Source: Edolisoma coerulescens (Eukaryota > Chordata > Aves > Passeriformes > Campephagidae). From it: DNA of 64,000 nucleotides. The notes under the pieces were generated by a model. That model worked only from the letters and a program-made list of their open reading frames with translations. It did no database searches and was not told where the DNA came from. A program made the translations under genes and the position numbers. Shown one piece after another: positions 23,061-34,991 of the stretch. How positions within the stretch are numbered: position 1 is the stretch's first letter; every line of letters begins with the position of its first letter. The DNA lies in contig VWZW01004683.1 of assembly GCA_013397115.1 (NCBI GenBank), positions 572,079 to 636,078 of the forward strand, given 5' to 3'.

Positions 23061-24364
23061 TTCTGAAGTGCTTCACCCAGAGTGTCCAGGGTGTCCCATG
23101 GCCAGTTCTCCAGGATTTTGTTCCCACTCAGGAATGTTGTTTATTCCCCTTGTCCCAAGCTGTGCTGTTGCAGTTCTCCAGTGCTCTGCTCTGGAATGGC
23201 AGCAGATTCCAGCCTCTCTCCCATGAGCTGTAGGGACCGAACACCTCCTTTCTCCACCTCTTCCCATTTATCTTCCACCATTTAGGGTTTGATAAATGCA
23301 GGACAACTAAAACAGGGTTAATACACCCCAAACTGGTCATTCTGCCTCAGCTGAGGGCTCCTTGTCCTGCTTCTCCTTCTCAGGAGACAACTGGGAATTG
23401 TCCAGGGAGAAATGTCTGTCTGGGCTGAGAATTTGCTCCAATAAATTCCCATTCTGTCCCTCTCCTGCTGCTCTGACCTTTTCTGGCCCTCATTTTTTTT
23501 CTGTTTTCTTTAAACCTGCCCAAAGTTGGTTTTTTTTGGTAACCTGAGGACAATTTGCCCTCCGGCTCTGAGCTGATTCCCTCTCATTTTCCACAGATCC
23601 CAGGCTGAGCCGTCTCCAGGGTTTCAATCCCTGACCCCAAATTTTCAAGACCTGAACTCGGCTGCTTAAAAATTGGGGCAGTTCAATGAATTCCAGCCTC
23701 TGAGGTTTGTTCTGAGTCCCGGGCTCTAAAGGAGATGAAATTGTCACCTGGCCCAAAGCTAAATGCATAATTTAACTTAAAGCCACAGCTTCTGCACATA
23801 AAACAGGCCCCAAATCTCCCAAGGACAGAGACAGAAAGAACTTTTGGGGGTTTATTGGTAATTCTCTGCTCCGATGGACAAAAGCAAACCCCATTTGGTT
23901 CTGGAGTGACCTTTTCCACCCAAGAAATAAAACACAGAGGTGAGAACTGATCTCTGTTTCAAGGCAAATAAAATTTGTTGCAAACACTGTCCAGAAGAGC
24001 AGTAAAAATGGGGTTTTGGTGCTTTTTAAAGTTCATACATTTGTTTTATGTGCACATTTCTGCTCTCCTCACATCTTTTTGCCTCCCCTGTCCGAGTAAA
24101 AAATGCTTTTTATTTCAAGCCATTGTGCCGAGATCTCCCCCAGGTGTTTGCAGATGGACTCTGCTCCTCTTCACTGCCTGTTTTTTCCATGTTTATCCCT
24201 GGTTTATTTTGGCACTTGAGGCTGTAACGTCCTTTTCCATCGCTTTTTGGGAGCGTGGCCATGGTTGGGATGTGGTGACCCCAAGGAGGTGATCCCAGCT
24301 CTGAGGGTGAAGGTCACCTGGGCTGGCTGAGCTGTGCTGGAGGTTGGTGGCACTAGTGGCATCT

Positions 24365-24665
24365 ACAGGAGGGGGCAGCCAGGTGGGATCGGGCTCTTAT
24401 CCCAGGAAACCAGGGACGGGATAAGAGGGAACGGCCTCAAGTTCCACCAGGAGAAGTTCAGGCTGGATATCAGGGAGAATTTCTCCATGGAAAGGGTTGT
24501 CCAGCCTAGGGAAGTGGTGGAATCCCATTCCTGGAGGGATTTGAAGCCGTGTGGATGTGGCACTTGGGGACATGGGGCAGTGGTGACCTGGGCAGTGCTG
24601 GGAATGGTTGGACTTGATGATCTTGGAGCATTTTTCTGGCCTAAACTATTCTTGGATTCTCTCTA
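24365..24665 (+). mobile_element. CR1 LINE 3' fragment
   Basis: A sense copy from ACAGGAGGGGGCAGCCAGG through GGCTGGATATCAGGGAGAAT and GGATGTGGCACTTGGGGACA, to a tail at CTAAACTATTCTTGGATTCT. Confidence 0.85.
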
Positions 24666-24994
24666 GAATCATGGGGCTGCTCCAAGGGCTGCAGCTCCCT
24701 TATTTTCCTCTGGAAAAGTAAAAACCTCAGAGCAGGGAGCTCTGGGAGAGGTTCCAGGAGTGGGCAGAGTGTTTAAAATGCCCCATTAAATCATTAATGG
24801 GGTTTTGTGCAGAGCTGACCCGGTGTCACCCCCTGGATCAGTGTCCCCTGTCAATAACTCAGCCTAAGGGAACCAGGAACAGAATCCAGCACTTCCCTTG
24901 TGCTGATAAGAGCCTTATCTCCAATTTCCCCGTGTGCATTTCCCGCCTTTCTTCCCTCTTTTGTCCTCCCTTTCTGAGTGTCCTTGTAGGAGCC

Positions 24995-25178
24995 TGTGAG
25001 GGTGGGGAGGGGCTGGGATGGAATTCCCAGAGAAGCTGTGGCTGCCCCTGGATCCTTGGAAGTGTTCAAGGCCAGGTTGGATGGGGCTTGGAGCAGCCTG
25101 GGACAGTGGGAGGTGTCCCTGCCCATGGAAGAGGGGTGGGAATGGGATGATCCCTAAAGTCCCTTCCAACCCAAACCG
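24995..25178 (+). mobile_element. CR1 LINE 3' fragment
   Basis: A sense copy from GTGAGGGTGGGGAGGGGCTG through GTGTTCAAGGCCAGGTTGGA to CCCTTCCAACCCAAACC, without terminal repeats. Confidence 0.87.
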
Positions 25179-25384
25179 GACTCCATCCTCTTCCCTGCTC
25201 TGTTCACGTTCGGTAGAGTTCAGCCCCACAAATGATGGAATGTTTGCTGTAGGAATGAGTAAAAAAATTACTTTCCTGCTAAACATTCCAAGGGAATTAG
25301 TGTGAGTCGCTCCAGGAATAAGCCAGGATGTTGCATCCCTGGCTGGATCCCTACGGAATGAGAGTTGGTTCAAATCCCAAATGG

Positions 25385-25560
25385 AATCCCAGAACGGTCT
25401 GGGATGGAAGGGATCTTAAATCCCATCTCATTCCACCCCTGCCATGGCAGGGACACCTTCCACTGGCCCAGGCTGCTCCAAGCTCTGTCCAACCTGGCCT
25501 TGGACATTCCAGGGATTCAGGGGCAGCCACGGATTCTCTGGGAATTCCGTGCCCTCAGGG
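25385..25560 (-). mobile_element. CR1 LINE 3' fragment
   Basis: An inverted copy from ATCCCAGAACGGTCTGGGAT through CCATGGCAGGGACACCTTCC to ATTCTCTGGGAATTCCGTGC. Confidence 0.85.
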
Positions 25561-27013
25561 AAGTGAGGCTGAAGGAAGCATTCCCAGGCAGGGAATGCTC
25601 TTGGTCCTTATTTCCAGTTAAGCTTTAAGAAGGTTCCTGGATACAGCAGGAAGCAAATCCTGAGGGAATATTGGGTGTTCTTGGAATCTGGGAATGCTCC
25701 AGTGGGTTAAAGGTTTCTTTAATCTTTTAGGGATAATTTTTTATCCCTAAAAGTGAGTATTTTTCCTTGGAATAAATTGCTTGGGCTTCTGCATTGGAGC
25801 AGTTTAATATTGACATGAAATATCAAAATATTATTTATTATATTGAAATCAAAAGATTTAAATATTTTACTTATTTTTCTGATTATTTTGAAGGAGATAA
25901 AAAAAATATCTGTGAATTAGGGGGCTTTTCATTGTAAAATTCCCATTTTTACCCAGAATCCCTGAATGTTTATTTGATTATCTCTTCTATTAGAATATAG
26001 GATTTAATTAGACTGAAGCGAATACATTTTAATAAACATTTCCTACTATTCCCATTATTTCTTTTAATTTTAGGTGAGTTTGGCTTGGTTTTTTCCCAGT
26101 TTTTTTCTTAACCTACCTTAAAAAAATGTAAAAGAGAGACACTAAGTGATGTTAAAAACCAGATTTTTAAAGGTCACAATTTTGCAACACGTGACAGGAT
26201 TTTTTCCTCCAAGGATTTCGGAAACCATTCCTGAAATATTATGAGGAATTAGCCTGAGAAGGAGAAGCAAAGACCTTTTTTGGTCGGGTTTGGAGGTTTT
26301 TTGAGGTCTGAGGAGAAACTTCCTGTGAATAACTGGAAGAGCACCTCTTGGAAAGCAGGGAAAAATAATTGGATAATAAAATTAATGGAGTGAGACAGCA
26401 AGTCTGGTACTAAAATAGTAACAACACATTCCATGGCTAATCGGGCCCTATGGAATATTGAGTTTGCCCCCAAGGGAGGAACTTGGATTCCCTGGTTTAT
26501 CCAGGAGGCCTGGGAAGGAATGGGAATAAGCAGGGAAGGGATGATTGGATCACCAGGGTTTGGATTGAGCTCCTCTGGAGGAATGGGATGAGACAAAACC
26601 ACCCTGAGATGAAAAAGTCCTGGCAGGACTCATCCTGGATGTCTATCTCCATGTAGGACAACCCTTTGGAATGTGCAGGAAGTCTGTCCCAGGGAGAAAA
26701 AGACGTGGATGTGGAAACCTTTCCTCCCTATCTGAATTCCAAAGGAGCTTCCTGGGCTGTGCCAGCTCTCCAGAGCAATTCCCTTCCCAATTTCTGTGGC
26801 CACTTCCAAAGGAAATCCCTGATTTATGGTTGGCAGGGGCTTCTGGGGAGCAGCTCCCAGCAGAGGCTGTGGAAAACAGGGATACAGAGGGTTTGGGTTG
26901 GATCCCAGAGCTGTCATGGGATGGCAGGGTCTTTTATGGCTCCATAAAACACTCGGAGCCCGAGTGCTGGGAAAAGTAAATCCAGCTCCCACCTGGCCAT
27001 TGGGTTGGCTGAG

Positions 27014-27172
27014 GATCATGGAATTCTAGAATGGGTTGGATTGGGAGGAGCATTAAGGATCATCCAGTTCCACCCCTGCCACGGGCAGGAACACCTCCCA
27101 CTGTCCCAGGTTGATCCAAGCCCCGTCCAGCCTGGCCTTGGACACTTCCAGGGATCCAGGGGCAGCTGTAGT
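27014..27172 (-). mobile_element. CR1 LINE 3' fragment
   Basis: An inverted copy from GATCATGGAATTCTAGAATG through CCACGGGCAGGAACACCTCC to GGGATCCAGGGGCAGCT. Confidence 0.85.
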
Positions 27173-28540
27173 AGGCAGGCATTGCTTGGAATTTTCGTTA
27201 AATGACTGAGCGTAAATCAAACACCGTGGGAAGATTCCCCTTGCCTCAAAATGATATTTTCAGGATTCTTTTTTGCCTGATTCTTCGCCATTATCAGGAT
27301 CTCTTATTTTATTCCCAAATCAGTCCTTTTTGGGTTTTTTTCCCATTTATTTAAGTAAATTTGCTTTTGCTTTCCCTAGGCATCTGTGGGAATCAAGGAA
27401 TATTTTTGTCCCCTAATCTCAGTTTTTCCACCAAACCCCACTTTAATCCTTAATTCTGTTTATCCTTTATGGGGTTTATTATGATTTTTCTTAAATATGT
27501 GCATATTTCCTCTTTATTTCTCTGGAAAAATCATGGATTTAAACCATTAAAAAGATCCAGGCGGTTTGGGATTGCGATGTTTCCGTATCCATCTGCTTCT
27601 GGAAGTTATTGGGAGATATTTCCATGGAGATCATGGTGTAGAAAGAGATAACAGCTGGAAATCACTTAGGAGTTGTAAATACTGAATAATTCACCTGTCT
27701 GGATTTAGGATGTGCTCCCACATTCCCGTGTAGGAGAGTGGTTTTGTAGGATACCGAGAGAGGAATGACTCCTATTGTCCCTGGAGTGGCCAGAGGGGTT
27801 CTCCTAAAGATCCTGGGGTTTTGATGGATTCATCCTGGGAGAACCCCCATGGAGCAGGGCTGGCAGAGGGATGCTGCCTGTGGAGCTGCCAGCAGCTCCC
27901 AAATTTTGCCGGGGGGCTGATTGGGCAGTTGTGTTCCAGCAGGGCTGGGGTTAGAGCACTTCCATGCTCCCAGTGGGGTATCTACACAAATCCTTTGGAA
28001 TGGAGCCCTGTTGGAGCAGGGAATGCTCTCCAGCCCTTCCCTGGGTGCTTTCCCAGAGTAGCCAGGGAGCTGGTCGGAATTATTTTTTATTTTATTATGG
28101 TTTTGGTTTTGTTTTCTACTGCATTAAAAGTCAGGGCCTGGAGAGCTTTAAAGTTCCATTTCATTCGAGTTTTCAATTCCGTATGGGAATAATCCCCGGC
28201 ATAGCTGGAGGTGACCAAAAGGAACAGCTGGAGGCTGGAGAGCCACGGGAATAACGCCTGCGGAGGGGTGGGAATCGGGAAAGGCTTTGCCAGCATCACA
28301 ATGAGCCCTGCAGTGCGGCTGAACTGAGCCATCATTCCCAGCAGGATCCAGCATCCCGGGATCTGCTGGAGGCTGAATTCCCAGTGCTGCTTCTCCAGCA
28401 GATTCTGGTTCTGATTTTCCCTTCAGAATAAGAAATGGCCATGAGCTGTCCAAAGGAAAAATTCCTGATATTTGCCTTAAGCCTGCTGCAAACATCTTCC
28501 CTGGTTGTCTTCCCTTCAGTTATCTCTGGCTGTTTCATGG

Positions 28541-28870
28541 GATCCTGGAATGGTTTGGGTTGGAAGGGACTTTAGGGATCATCCCATTCCCACCCCTGCC
28601 ATGGCAGGGACACGTCCCACTGTCCCAGGCTGCTCCAAGCCCCAATGTCCAGCCTGGCCTTGGAAACTTCGAGGGATCCAGGGGCAGCCACAGCTGCTCT
28701 GGCAATTCCAGCCCAGCCCCTCCCCACCCTCCCAGCCAGGAATTCCTTCCCAATATCCCATCTAGCCCTGCCCTCTGGCAGTGGGAAGCCATTCCCTGTG
28801 TCCTGTCCCTCCATGCCTTGTCCCCAGTCCCTCTCCAGCTCTCCTGGAGCCCCTTTAGGCCCTGGAAGCA
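28541..28870 (-). mobile_element. CR1 LINE 3' fragment
   Basis: A well-preserved inverted copy from GGATCCTGGAATGGTTTGGG to CTCTCCTGGAGCCCCTTTAG. Confidence 0.9.
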
Positions 28871-30631
28871 AATTGGAATTTTGTGAATCCTGCCCCTTTT
28901 ATCCCTAATTTTGGACAGAAAACACATCCAACCTGATTTATCACTTCCTCCTCTGGATTTCTGGGATGTCAATCCTACCCCAGGACCAATGCAAGGTTAT
29001 TCCTTCTCCAGCCCAGATTTTTGTGGGATAACATCCCTGTGGTGTGAATCCAACAGTGGCCACAAAACTGACAGAAACCAAGCAGAGCCATCATGATTAT
29101 TTTTTTATGATTATTTATTTATTATTACCTTCGCTGGCAGAGAGAAACTCGTTATTTGCTCAGCTTAAAATGCAAATTGGAGAGGCCAGACCAGCAGGTG
29201 AAGCCTCTGCTCAGGGCCACGCGGTGGAAACAAATTCCCGGAATTTTCTCCTGATCAAAGCCCACACTAAAAGCCAGGATTTGATCCTCACCACGAGGAG
29301 CAGCTGTCGGGTTCAAACCAAACCAGCATCTCGCTGTCATTTCTCCAGATAGCTCCAGAACTTTCCTTTTTCCATTTTCTAATCCTTAAAACATGAATGT
29401 ACTTAGGCTAAAAAACTTCATTAAACATTAATAGAGAGCCTGTTTTAACTCCAGCCCCGTTTGCTTCCCAAAGATAATTGTGGAAGAGAATGAGCCACAC
29501 TCCCTTGGCAGCTTTGCCGGATATTTTTCCAAAACTACTGGTAGAATTATGAAAGGAATGAGGAGGGAAAAAGTAAATTAAATCAAATTGCCAAAGCCTT
29601 GGGGAAGAGCTGATGCAAATGAGTTCAAAGTCACAAACAGCTCCAGTTTTTCTTCTGAGCATCTGGGAAGTCACAATCCTATAAAAACAACGGAAAAACC
29701 CGACAGAAAAATGAGCTCTTAACTCCAGTCAGGGCTTTTATCAGCCCTTCCCTTTCTTATTAAAGTTATTACCTGCAAAAAGTGGGATTCAGGAATGAGC
29801 AGCCTGAGTTAATTTTCTCTCCCTGTCACTGGGGATCATCAGTCCCTGGATGGATGGGAACTGTGGGGTTTAAAGACTCTTTTGACCTTAAAGGCAGGGG
29901 GAAGTTTCATTTAAAAGCTATTTATAAGGCTAAAGTAGCTTGTAAGTAAATAAAGCAGGGGGAGAAGAGAGAAGGGCCTGAATACAAATTCCAGGTAAAA
30001 TCGTTAAACGGAGCCGCTGCGGGGAGGTGAAATTGTTCCCTGGATTTGGAGCATTACACGGAAGCAGCAAGGAAAACAAAGGAGGGAACGTTATTCCAAG
30101 CCAGAACTGAGTTTTGGATGTTCAAACATTCCAAGGATTTCTGAGCAAGGGGAGGAAGTGATAATAAAATCATCCATGAAAGGCCTTTTAATGCCTCAAA
30201 CATGGAGCTTCTGGAATATTCCTGTCCCAAAATTCTTTGTGCTCTCCCTCGGGAAATTAGGATCAGGAGGGCCCTCAGTAGATGCTGCTTGAGCACCTTC
30301 TTGTTCTCATTTTAGAGATTATTCTGTGCCTGGCTCCAAGTTTAGGGAGAATTTTCCCTGGATTTAAAGGTGTAAAGGCTGGAAAGGTCATGGATATGGT
30401 CATGGATATGGAATTATCCTGGCTAGAATGGGAAAAAAAATTGAGAACTTACAACTCAAGGTGGAAAAACGCCTGGAAAATAGTAAATATTACTAAATTT
30501 GATTGGTAATTCCTGTGCTATCCATTATAGATGAGGATCTAGGAATTTTTTTGGGAAGTACAAATAGTTTAAGACAGGGTTGTAAGAGGAAAACGGGAGA
30601 TTTGGGAGAGGCAGCTGCACGGATCCCCCTG

Positions 30632-30705
30632 AGAAAACAGGAAAAGGAAAAGAAAAAGAAAAAAAAAGGAAAGGAAAAAGAAAATGAAAGGAAAAATGAA
30701 TAGAA
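30632..30705 (+). repeat. Purine-only AAAAG-type simple repeat
   Basis: About 70 bases made almost only of A and G in GAAAA and GGAAA units. It is a low-complexity purine strand of the kind that can form triplex structures. Confidence 0.85.
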
Positions 30706-31325
30706 AAGGAGCTGGAGCGGACTCTGAAGATCCTTCTCTTCAGCATTTCTATATTTTAATGTTTTACGTAAAAAAGCTCTTAACGAGGATACAAAACTTC
30801 CCTGTGCCACCCTGGAATGGGAGGATTTCAGGAATTCTTCCCTCTCAGGGGTTAAAAACTGAGCTGAGTTCTGTAGAGAGCCAGAATGTCCTGACATTCC
30901 CTGGTCTGCATCCCGTTGGGAGCACGTTTTCCATGCGTGTTCCTGGCTCTAGAGAGCTGTGCTGACGAGAGCTGAGCGCCAGCATCGCTCTGGCCAGGTT
31001 ATCCTTATTTTCCAGCAGTGATGAAGTTTTCCAAAGGCAAATGGCAGCGGGAAGCTGGGTCTGTGCACACGCTGGACGTTGGATATATTTTATTTATTTG
31101 GTGTTTTGCTGGAATCAAAAGGTCTGGCGGGGTTTGTAGCTGTGAATCTGAATTATTTAAGATGGGTTTCATCGTAGTCAGGGCAGAACAGGCTCCTCTG
31201 GCTGGGGGGAACTGGTTCATGCTGGGCTTACTGGGACAGGAAAGCCACCTCCGCAATGGAGAGAAAAGATCCCAAGAGGATGATTTGTGGAGAAGCCTGA
31301 GAGCAGCTGTTGGGGTGGGGACTTC

Positions 31326-31455
31326 ATGGAATCGTGGAATATCCCAAGTTGGAGGGATCCCATGAGGATCATCCAGCCCAACAATCCCACCCTGAGCATC
31401 CCTGGGAGCGGTGTCCAAACTCTCCTGGAGCTCTGGCAGCCTCGGGAATTGCCCA
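31326..31455 (-). mobile_element. CR1 LINE 3' fragment
   Basis: An inverted copy with CATGGAATCGTGGAATATCC, CCCTGGGAGCGGTGTCCAAA and AGCTCTGGCAGCCTCGGGAA. It belongs to the same subfamily as 14546 and 52564. Confidence 0.82.
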
Positions 31456-31534
31456 CAAGTGCAGAGTCACCAGCTCAGCTCTGCGCCCAGCGTGTTGGTG
31501 CCTCATGCACTTTGTCCAAACCAAGTGCCAGAAC

Positions 31535-31640
31535 TCCAGAGTAGTTTGGGATGGAAAAGACCTTCCAGAGAATCTTGTTCCACCCCTGCCATGGGCAGGA
31601 ACAATTCCACTAGACCAGGTTGCTCCAATCCCTGTCCAAG
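31535..31640 (-). mobile_element. CR1 LINE 3' end (short)
   Basis: An inverted piece with AGTAGTTTGGGATGGAAAAG, CATGGGCAGGAACAATTCCA and GACCAGGTTGCTCCAATCCC. Confidence 0.75.
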
Positions 31641-31692
31641 TTAAAACAAGGCTTTTATTGGTTTTATTCAGTGTTTTTCCAAGGGATCTCCT

Positions 31693-32238
31693 AACAAGGA
31701 CCTGGGTTAGTCCTGTCTCTAGGACGGGTCCTAAACAGAACCTGGGTTAGTCTTGTCTCCTAGGACAGGTCTCAAACAAGAACCTGAGGTAGTTTTTTTC
31801 TCTACGACTGGTCCTAAACAAGAACCTGGGTTACTCTTGATTCCTAAGATGGGTCCTGAACAAGAACCTGCATTAGTCCTGTCTCTAGAACTGGTCCTGA
31901 ACAAGAACCTAGGTTAGTCCTGTCTTTAGGACGGGCCTTAAACAAGAACCTGGGTTAGTCTTGATTCCTAATGCGGGTCCTAAACAAGAACTTGGGTTAA
32001 TCCTGTCTCTAGGACTGGTCCTAAACAAGAACCTGGGTTAATCCTGTCTCTAGGACTGCTCCTAAACAAGAACCTGGGTTAATCCTGTCCCTAGGAGAGG
32101 TCCTAAACAAGAACCTTCATTGGTCAGCCTGCATTAGTCTTGTCTAAGACAGGTCCTAAACAAGAGCCTGGGCTAGTCCTGTCTTTAGGACAGCTCCTAA
32201 AGAAGAACCTTGCTTAATCTTGTCCCTAGGCCTGGTTT
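31693..32238. repeat. 41-42-base minisatellite, about 13 units, abutting an acceptor
   Basis: Units start AACAAGAACCTGGGTTAGTC and end around GGACTGGTCCTA. I count about 13, one of them lengthened (the unit beginning near 32108), and the last decayed. The array ends about 40 bases before the AG of the Ig6 exon, so only a short pyrimidine tract with a CTAAC branch-like element at about 32245 separates it from the exon. Confidence 0.93.
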
Positions 32239-32279
32239 CCCCACTCTAACACCCTCCTGCTCTCCCTGTGTCTCCGCAG

Positions 32280-32549
32280 ACCCCCCGGCCGTGGAGCCGG
32301 CGTTCCTGGAGCTGCGCCAGGGCCAGGGCCGCAGCGTCACCATGAGCTGCCGCGTGCTCCGGGCCTACCCCACGCGGGTGCTGAGCTACGAGTGGCGCCT
32401 GGGCGGCAAACTGCTGCGTGTGGGGCACTTCGACCTGCAGGACTCCACCGAGTTCACCGTGAGCAGCCTCTCCCGCGACTCCTACGGCATCTACAACTGC
32501 AACATCATCAACGAGGCGGGCGCCGGCCGCTGCAGCTTCCTTGTCACAG
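32280..32549 (+). CDS. MDGA2: MDGA2 exon encoding Ig-like domain 6
   Basis: This exon of 270 bases (90 codons) encodes the last Ig domain before the FN3-like domain. After a split Tyr codon it reads PPAVEPAFLE and ends CSFLVT with a split Gly. Counted from the first Pro, Cys23, Trp38 (YEWRL) and Cys73 in the DSYGIYNC motif are the Ig core; Cys84 (AGRC) is an extra cysteine that I also recall in mammalian MDGA2. The acceptor is TCCGCAG at 32273-32279 and the donor is GTAGGA at 32550, both phase 1. The coding sequence is extremely GC-rich, with almost every third codon position G or C. The peptide differs from remembered mammalian MDGA2 at many more positions than the other exons do, mainly in its middle third. 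The minisatellite before it and the tandem duplication that begins at its donor are both unusual. Confidence 0.95.
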
Positions 32550-33232
32550 GTAGGAGGAGTGAATTCGGGAATGATTCAACTTTTTAAATGGTATTTTAAT
32601 GGTTTTTTGAAGGAGTTTTGGTCAGTTTGTTCAGCTTTCCCAGGGGGTTGACGTTTCTCCTCGAAACTTCGAGTGTTTGGGTTTGGTTGGGTGAGACTTG
32701 ATAGACCTCGATTAGCAAAGGGGAGATTCCCAGACTTGGAGAGTTTGGAATGTCCCGGTTGGGAGTAGCCAGAAGGAGATAAATGGGCATTGCCAAACAT
32801 CAGCCTCTGGTAGGGATTGGAGCAGCTAGGGTGGGAAAAGATGGATAAGAGAAGAAAAGAATGGGAACCAAATTGGCATGGAAAGGATCAATAGGAGGAG
32901 TGAATTTGGGAATTATTCAACTTTCTAAATGGTTTTTTAATGTTTTTTTGAAGGAATTTTGGTCAGTTTGTTCAGTTTTCCCAGGGAATTAAAGTTTCTC
33001 TTCAAAACTCTGCTCACTGAGGGTTTGGGTTTTATTGGGTGAAGCTTGATAGGCCTCGATCAACAAAGAGGAGATTCCAAGAGTTTGGAATGTCCTGGTT
33101 GGGAGTAGCCAGAAGGAGATAAATGGACATTACCAAACATCAGATCCTGTCAGGGATTGGAGACAGCTGGGGTGGGAAAAGATGGATAAGAGAAGCAAAA
33201 TATGGGAACCAAATTGGCATGGAAGGGATCGA
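32550..33232. repeat. 341-base tandem duplication starting at the Ig6 donor
   Basis: Copy 1 (about 32550-32891) and copy 2 (about 32892-33232) both open with TAGGAGGAGTGAATT. Both contain TTTTGGTCAGTTTGTTCAG, GGTTGGGAGTAGCCAGAAGG and AACCAAATTGGCATGG. In copy 1 the base before is the G of the GT donor; in copy 2 it is A, so the copied donor reads AT. Copy 2 has small indels relative to copy 1. Confidence 0.93.
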
Positions 33233-33411
33233 TAACCAAGAGGAAATCCAGTACTAAGAACGGGGTCATTTGGGACCAAGGAATGAGAAATTTTGGGGGT
33301 TTATGCATAAATATGGGAAAAGTTTTGTTAAGAATTGTGTGGTTGGAATGATTTCCACAGCGCATCCTGGGATATGTGGATGGAATGATTTCCAAGGCAC
33401 ATCCCAGCCGG

Positions 33412-33500
33412 AATAAAGTAATTCCAGATTCTCCAATGCCTAAAAGATGGTGCTGGAGAGTTTATTTTATTCCTGAGTTTTGGTGACAGTGGGGTCTTGG
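33412..33500 (+). other. Possible LTR end (speculative)
   Basis: An AATAAA at 33412 is followed about 65 bases later by TGGTGACAGTGGGG at 33481. This resembles the spacing of a retroviral polyadenylation signal, U5 and a TGG-starting primer-binding site. No other LTR border, gag or pol similarity was recognised, and the match may be chance. No coding potential for a viral protein is claimed. Confidence 0.15.
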
Positions 33501-34374
33501 AGGACCTCTTGGATAACTCTACTCCTACTTCGGTTGCCAAAAAGATCCCGAGATTTGGAGAAGTTGATCCATCTCAAATCATGTCCAAGTTGAATCATCT
33601 TGAGGAATCTTGTTGGGATTGTGGTTGGCGAAAAAAAAGGAGATTGAGCTTGTTTGAAGATCAGGATTTCCAGGTGGAAAATGAAAATATTCCTTCTCCA
33701 TGGGCACCTGTCGGGGGGGTTTTGAGAGAGGCCTGGGAGACTCATCAGGCAGCAAAATTCCGCTGTTTGATGTGGGCACTAAAGTTGGATTTCCTCTTCT
33801 CTCCAGCTCGGAGAGCGGGGTGGGCACCTCACAGGCTCCGACAACTTCCAGCTCCTCAGGAACAGAGGGTTGCTGGGATTTGTTCCTTTTCTCCAGCAAT
33901 AAAGTACTTCAGGAAGTTTTCCTTAAGATCCCAGGCTGGGGGAGGCTGTGCAGCCCCCAGGATCCACCTGTGGGGTGTGATTAATGTGCGGATGGAGCCA
34001 AGCTTGGAGGGTCTTTTATCTTTGGGATCTTGGAGCTGAAAAACTTGGATCTTGGAAAACTGGGGGGTTGGAAGTATTGATTTTAAGTCTATTGGAAATT
34101 AATGAAATTAATTGGAACTGGAAGGCTCCACTGCCTGATCCTGAGAGACGCGGTGCCTGCAGCAGATGTGTCCAAGCCAAGGTCTTCAGATTCCCAGAAT
34201 CCCGTCAGGTGGAGATTCCTCACCCCTCCAGGCTGGTTTTCCAGGCTGTGGGTGAAGAATTCCTGGTTCCTCTGCACCATCTGGAAGTGGGCTTAGTGGG
34301 GGCGGATAGAGGACTCTTGGAGGCCAACAAGAGCAGCCTCAGTCTCCCTGAAGAGTCCTAAAATGTCTCCAAAC

Positions 34375-34490
34375 CCACACCGGATGGGGTTTGGAGCAAT
34401 GTGGGATAGTGGGAGGTGTCCCTGCCTTTGGAAGGGGTTGGAATGAGATGATCTTGAAAGTCCCAACCCAAACAGGTCTGGGATTCCTGT
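34375..34490 (+). mobile_element. CR1 LINE 3' end
   Basis: A sense copy with GGATGGGGTTTGGAGCAATG, TAGTGGGAGGTGTCCCTGCC and a tail at CAACCCAAACAGGTCTGGG. Confidence 0.82.
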
Positions 34491-34991
34491 CGGAGCAACA
34501 GCCCTGTTTCAGCTCAAAATTCCCCGAAAAGCTGCTTGGAAAGGACTGATGGGAAAAGAAACCCCCAAAGAAGAAATTCAGGGTGTTTAAAGGAGGAATT
34601 CCACAGAAGGAAAGGTGCCCCATTGTTGTTAGGGTTTTATCCCAGTTTGACTCCAGTTAGAATCACCTGGACATGGGGTTTTCCTTCTGGGATTGCTGCC
34701 AGCCTGGCAGCTGCCTGGATTCTGTCACTGCTCAGGAAAATGGACATTCTTATCAGCATCTCTGCCACCAGGAGAAAAGGGAAGGATTTAATAGAAGGGC
34801 TGCAGATCCCCTCTCAGGGACCCTGCTCTGATAACAGGGCAGACTCCCCATCTCCATCTCTTTTGGGAATAAAGGAAACCATTTTTTTCCAGCTCCCTAG
34901 TTGTTTTTTTCCTCTGTAAAACTTGGTTTAGTAGAAAAAAATGTGGGTCTGCTTTCATGTGGAGACCTTTTTCCTAGCTTAGATTTACCTG

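Larger units (their letters stand above)
12355..32279 (+). other. MDGA2: Intron between Ig5 and Ig6 exons
   Basis: This 19.9 kb intron has a GTGAGT donor and a TCCGCAG acceptor. It carries many CR1 fragments, one arm of the 0.56 kb duplication, and the 41-base minisatellite that reaches almost to the acceptor. Long stretches with no recognised repeat are about 12360-13390, 13760-14246, 15410-18760, 19220-20330, 21040-21890, 23060-24360, 25560-27010, 27180-28540 and 28870-31320. The part from about 15700 to 18300 is AT-rich. No exon with both splice signals was seen. Confidence 0.85.

Noticed and set aside
33497..34039. Plus-strand open frame of 180 codons
   Set aside because: No recognised domain, no good splice borders, and a frame of this size is expected by chance in 64 kb.
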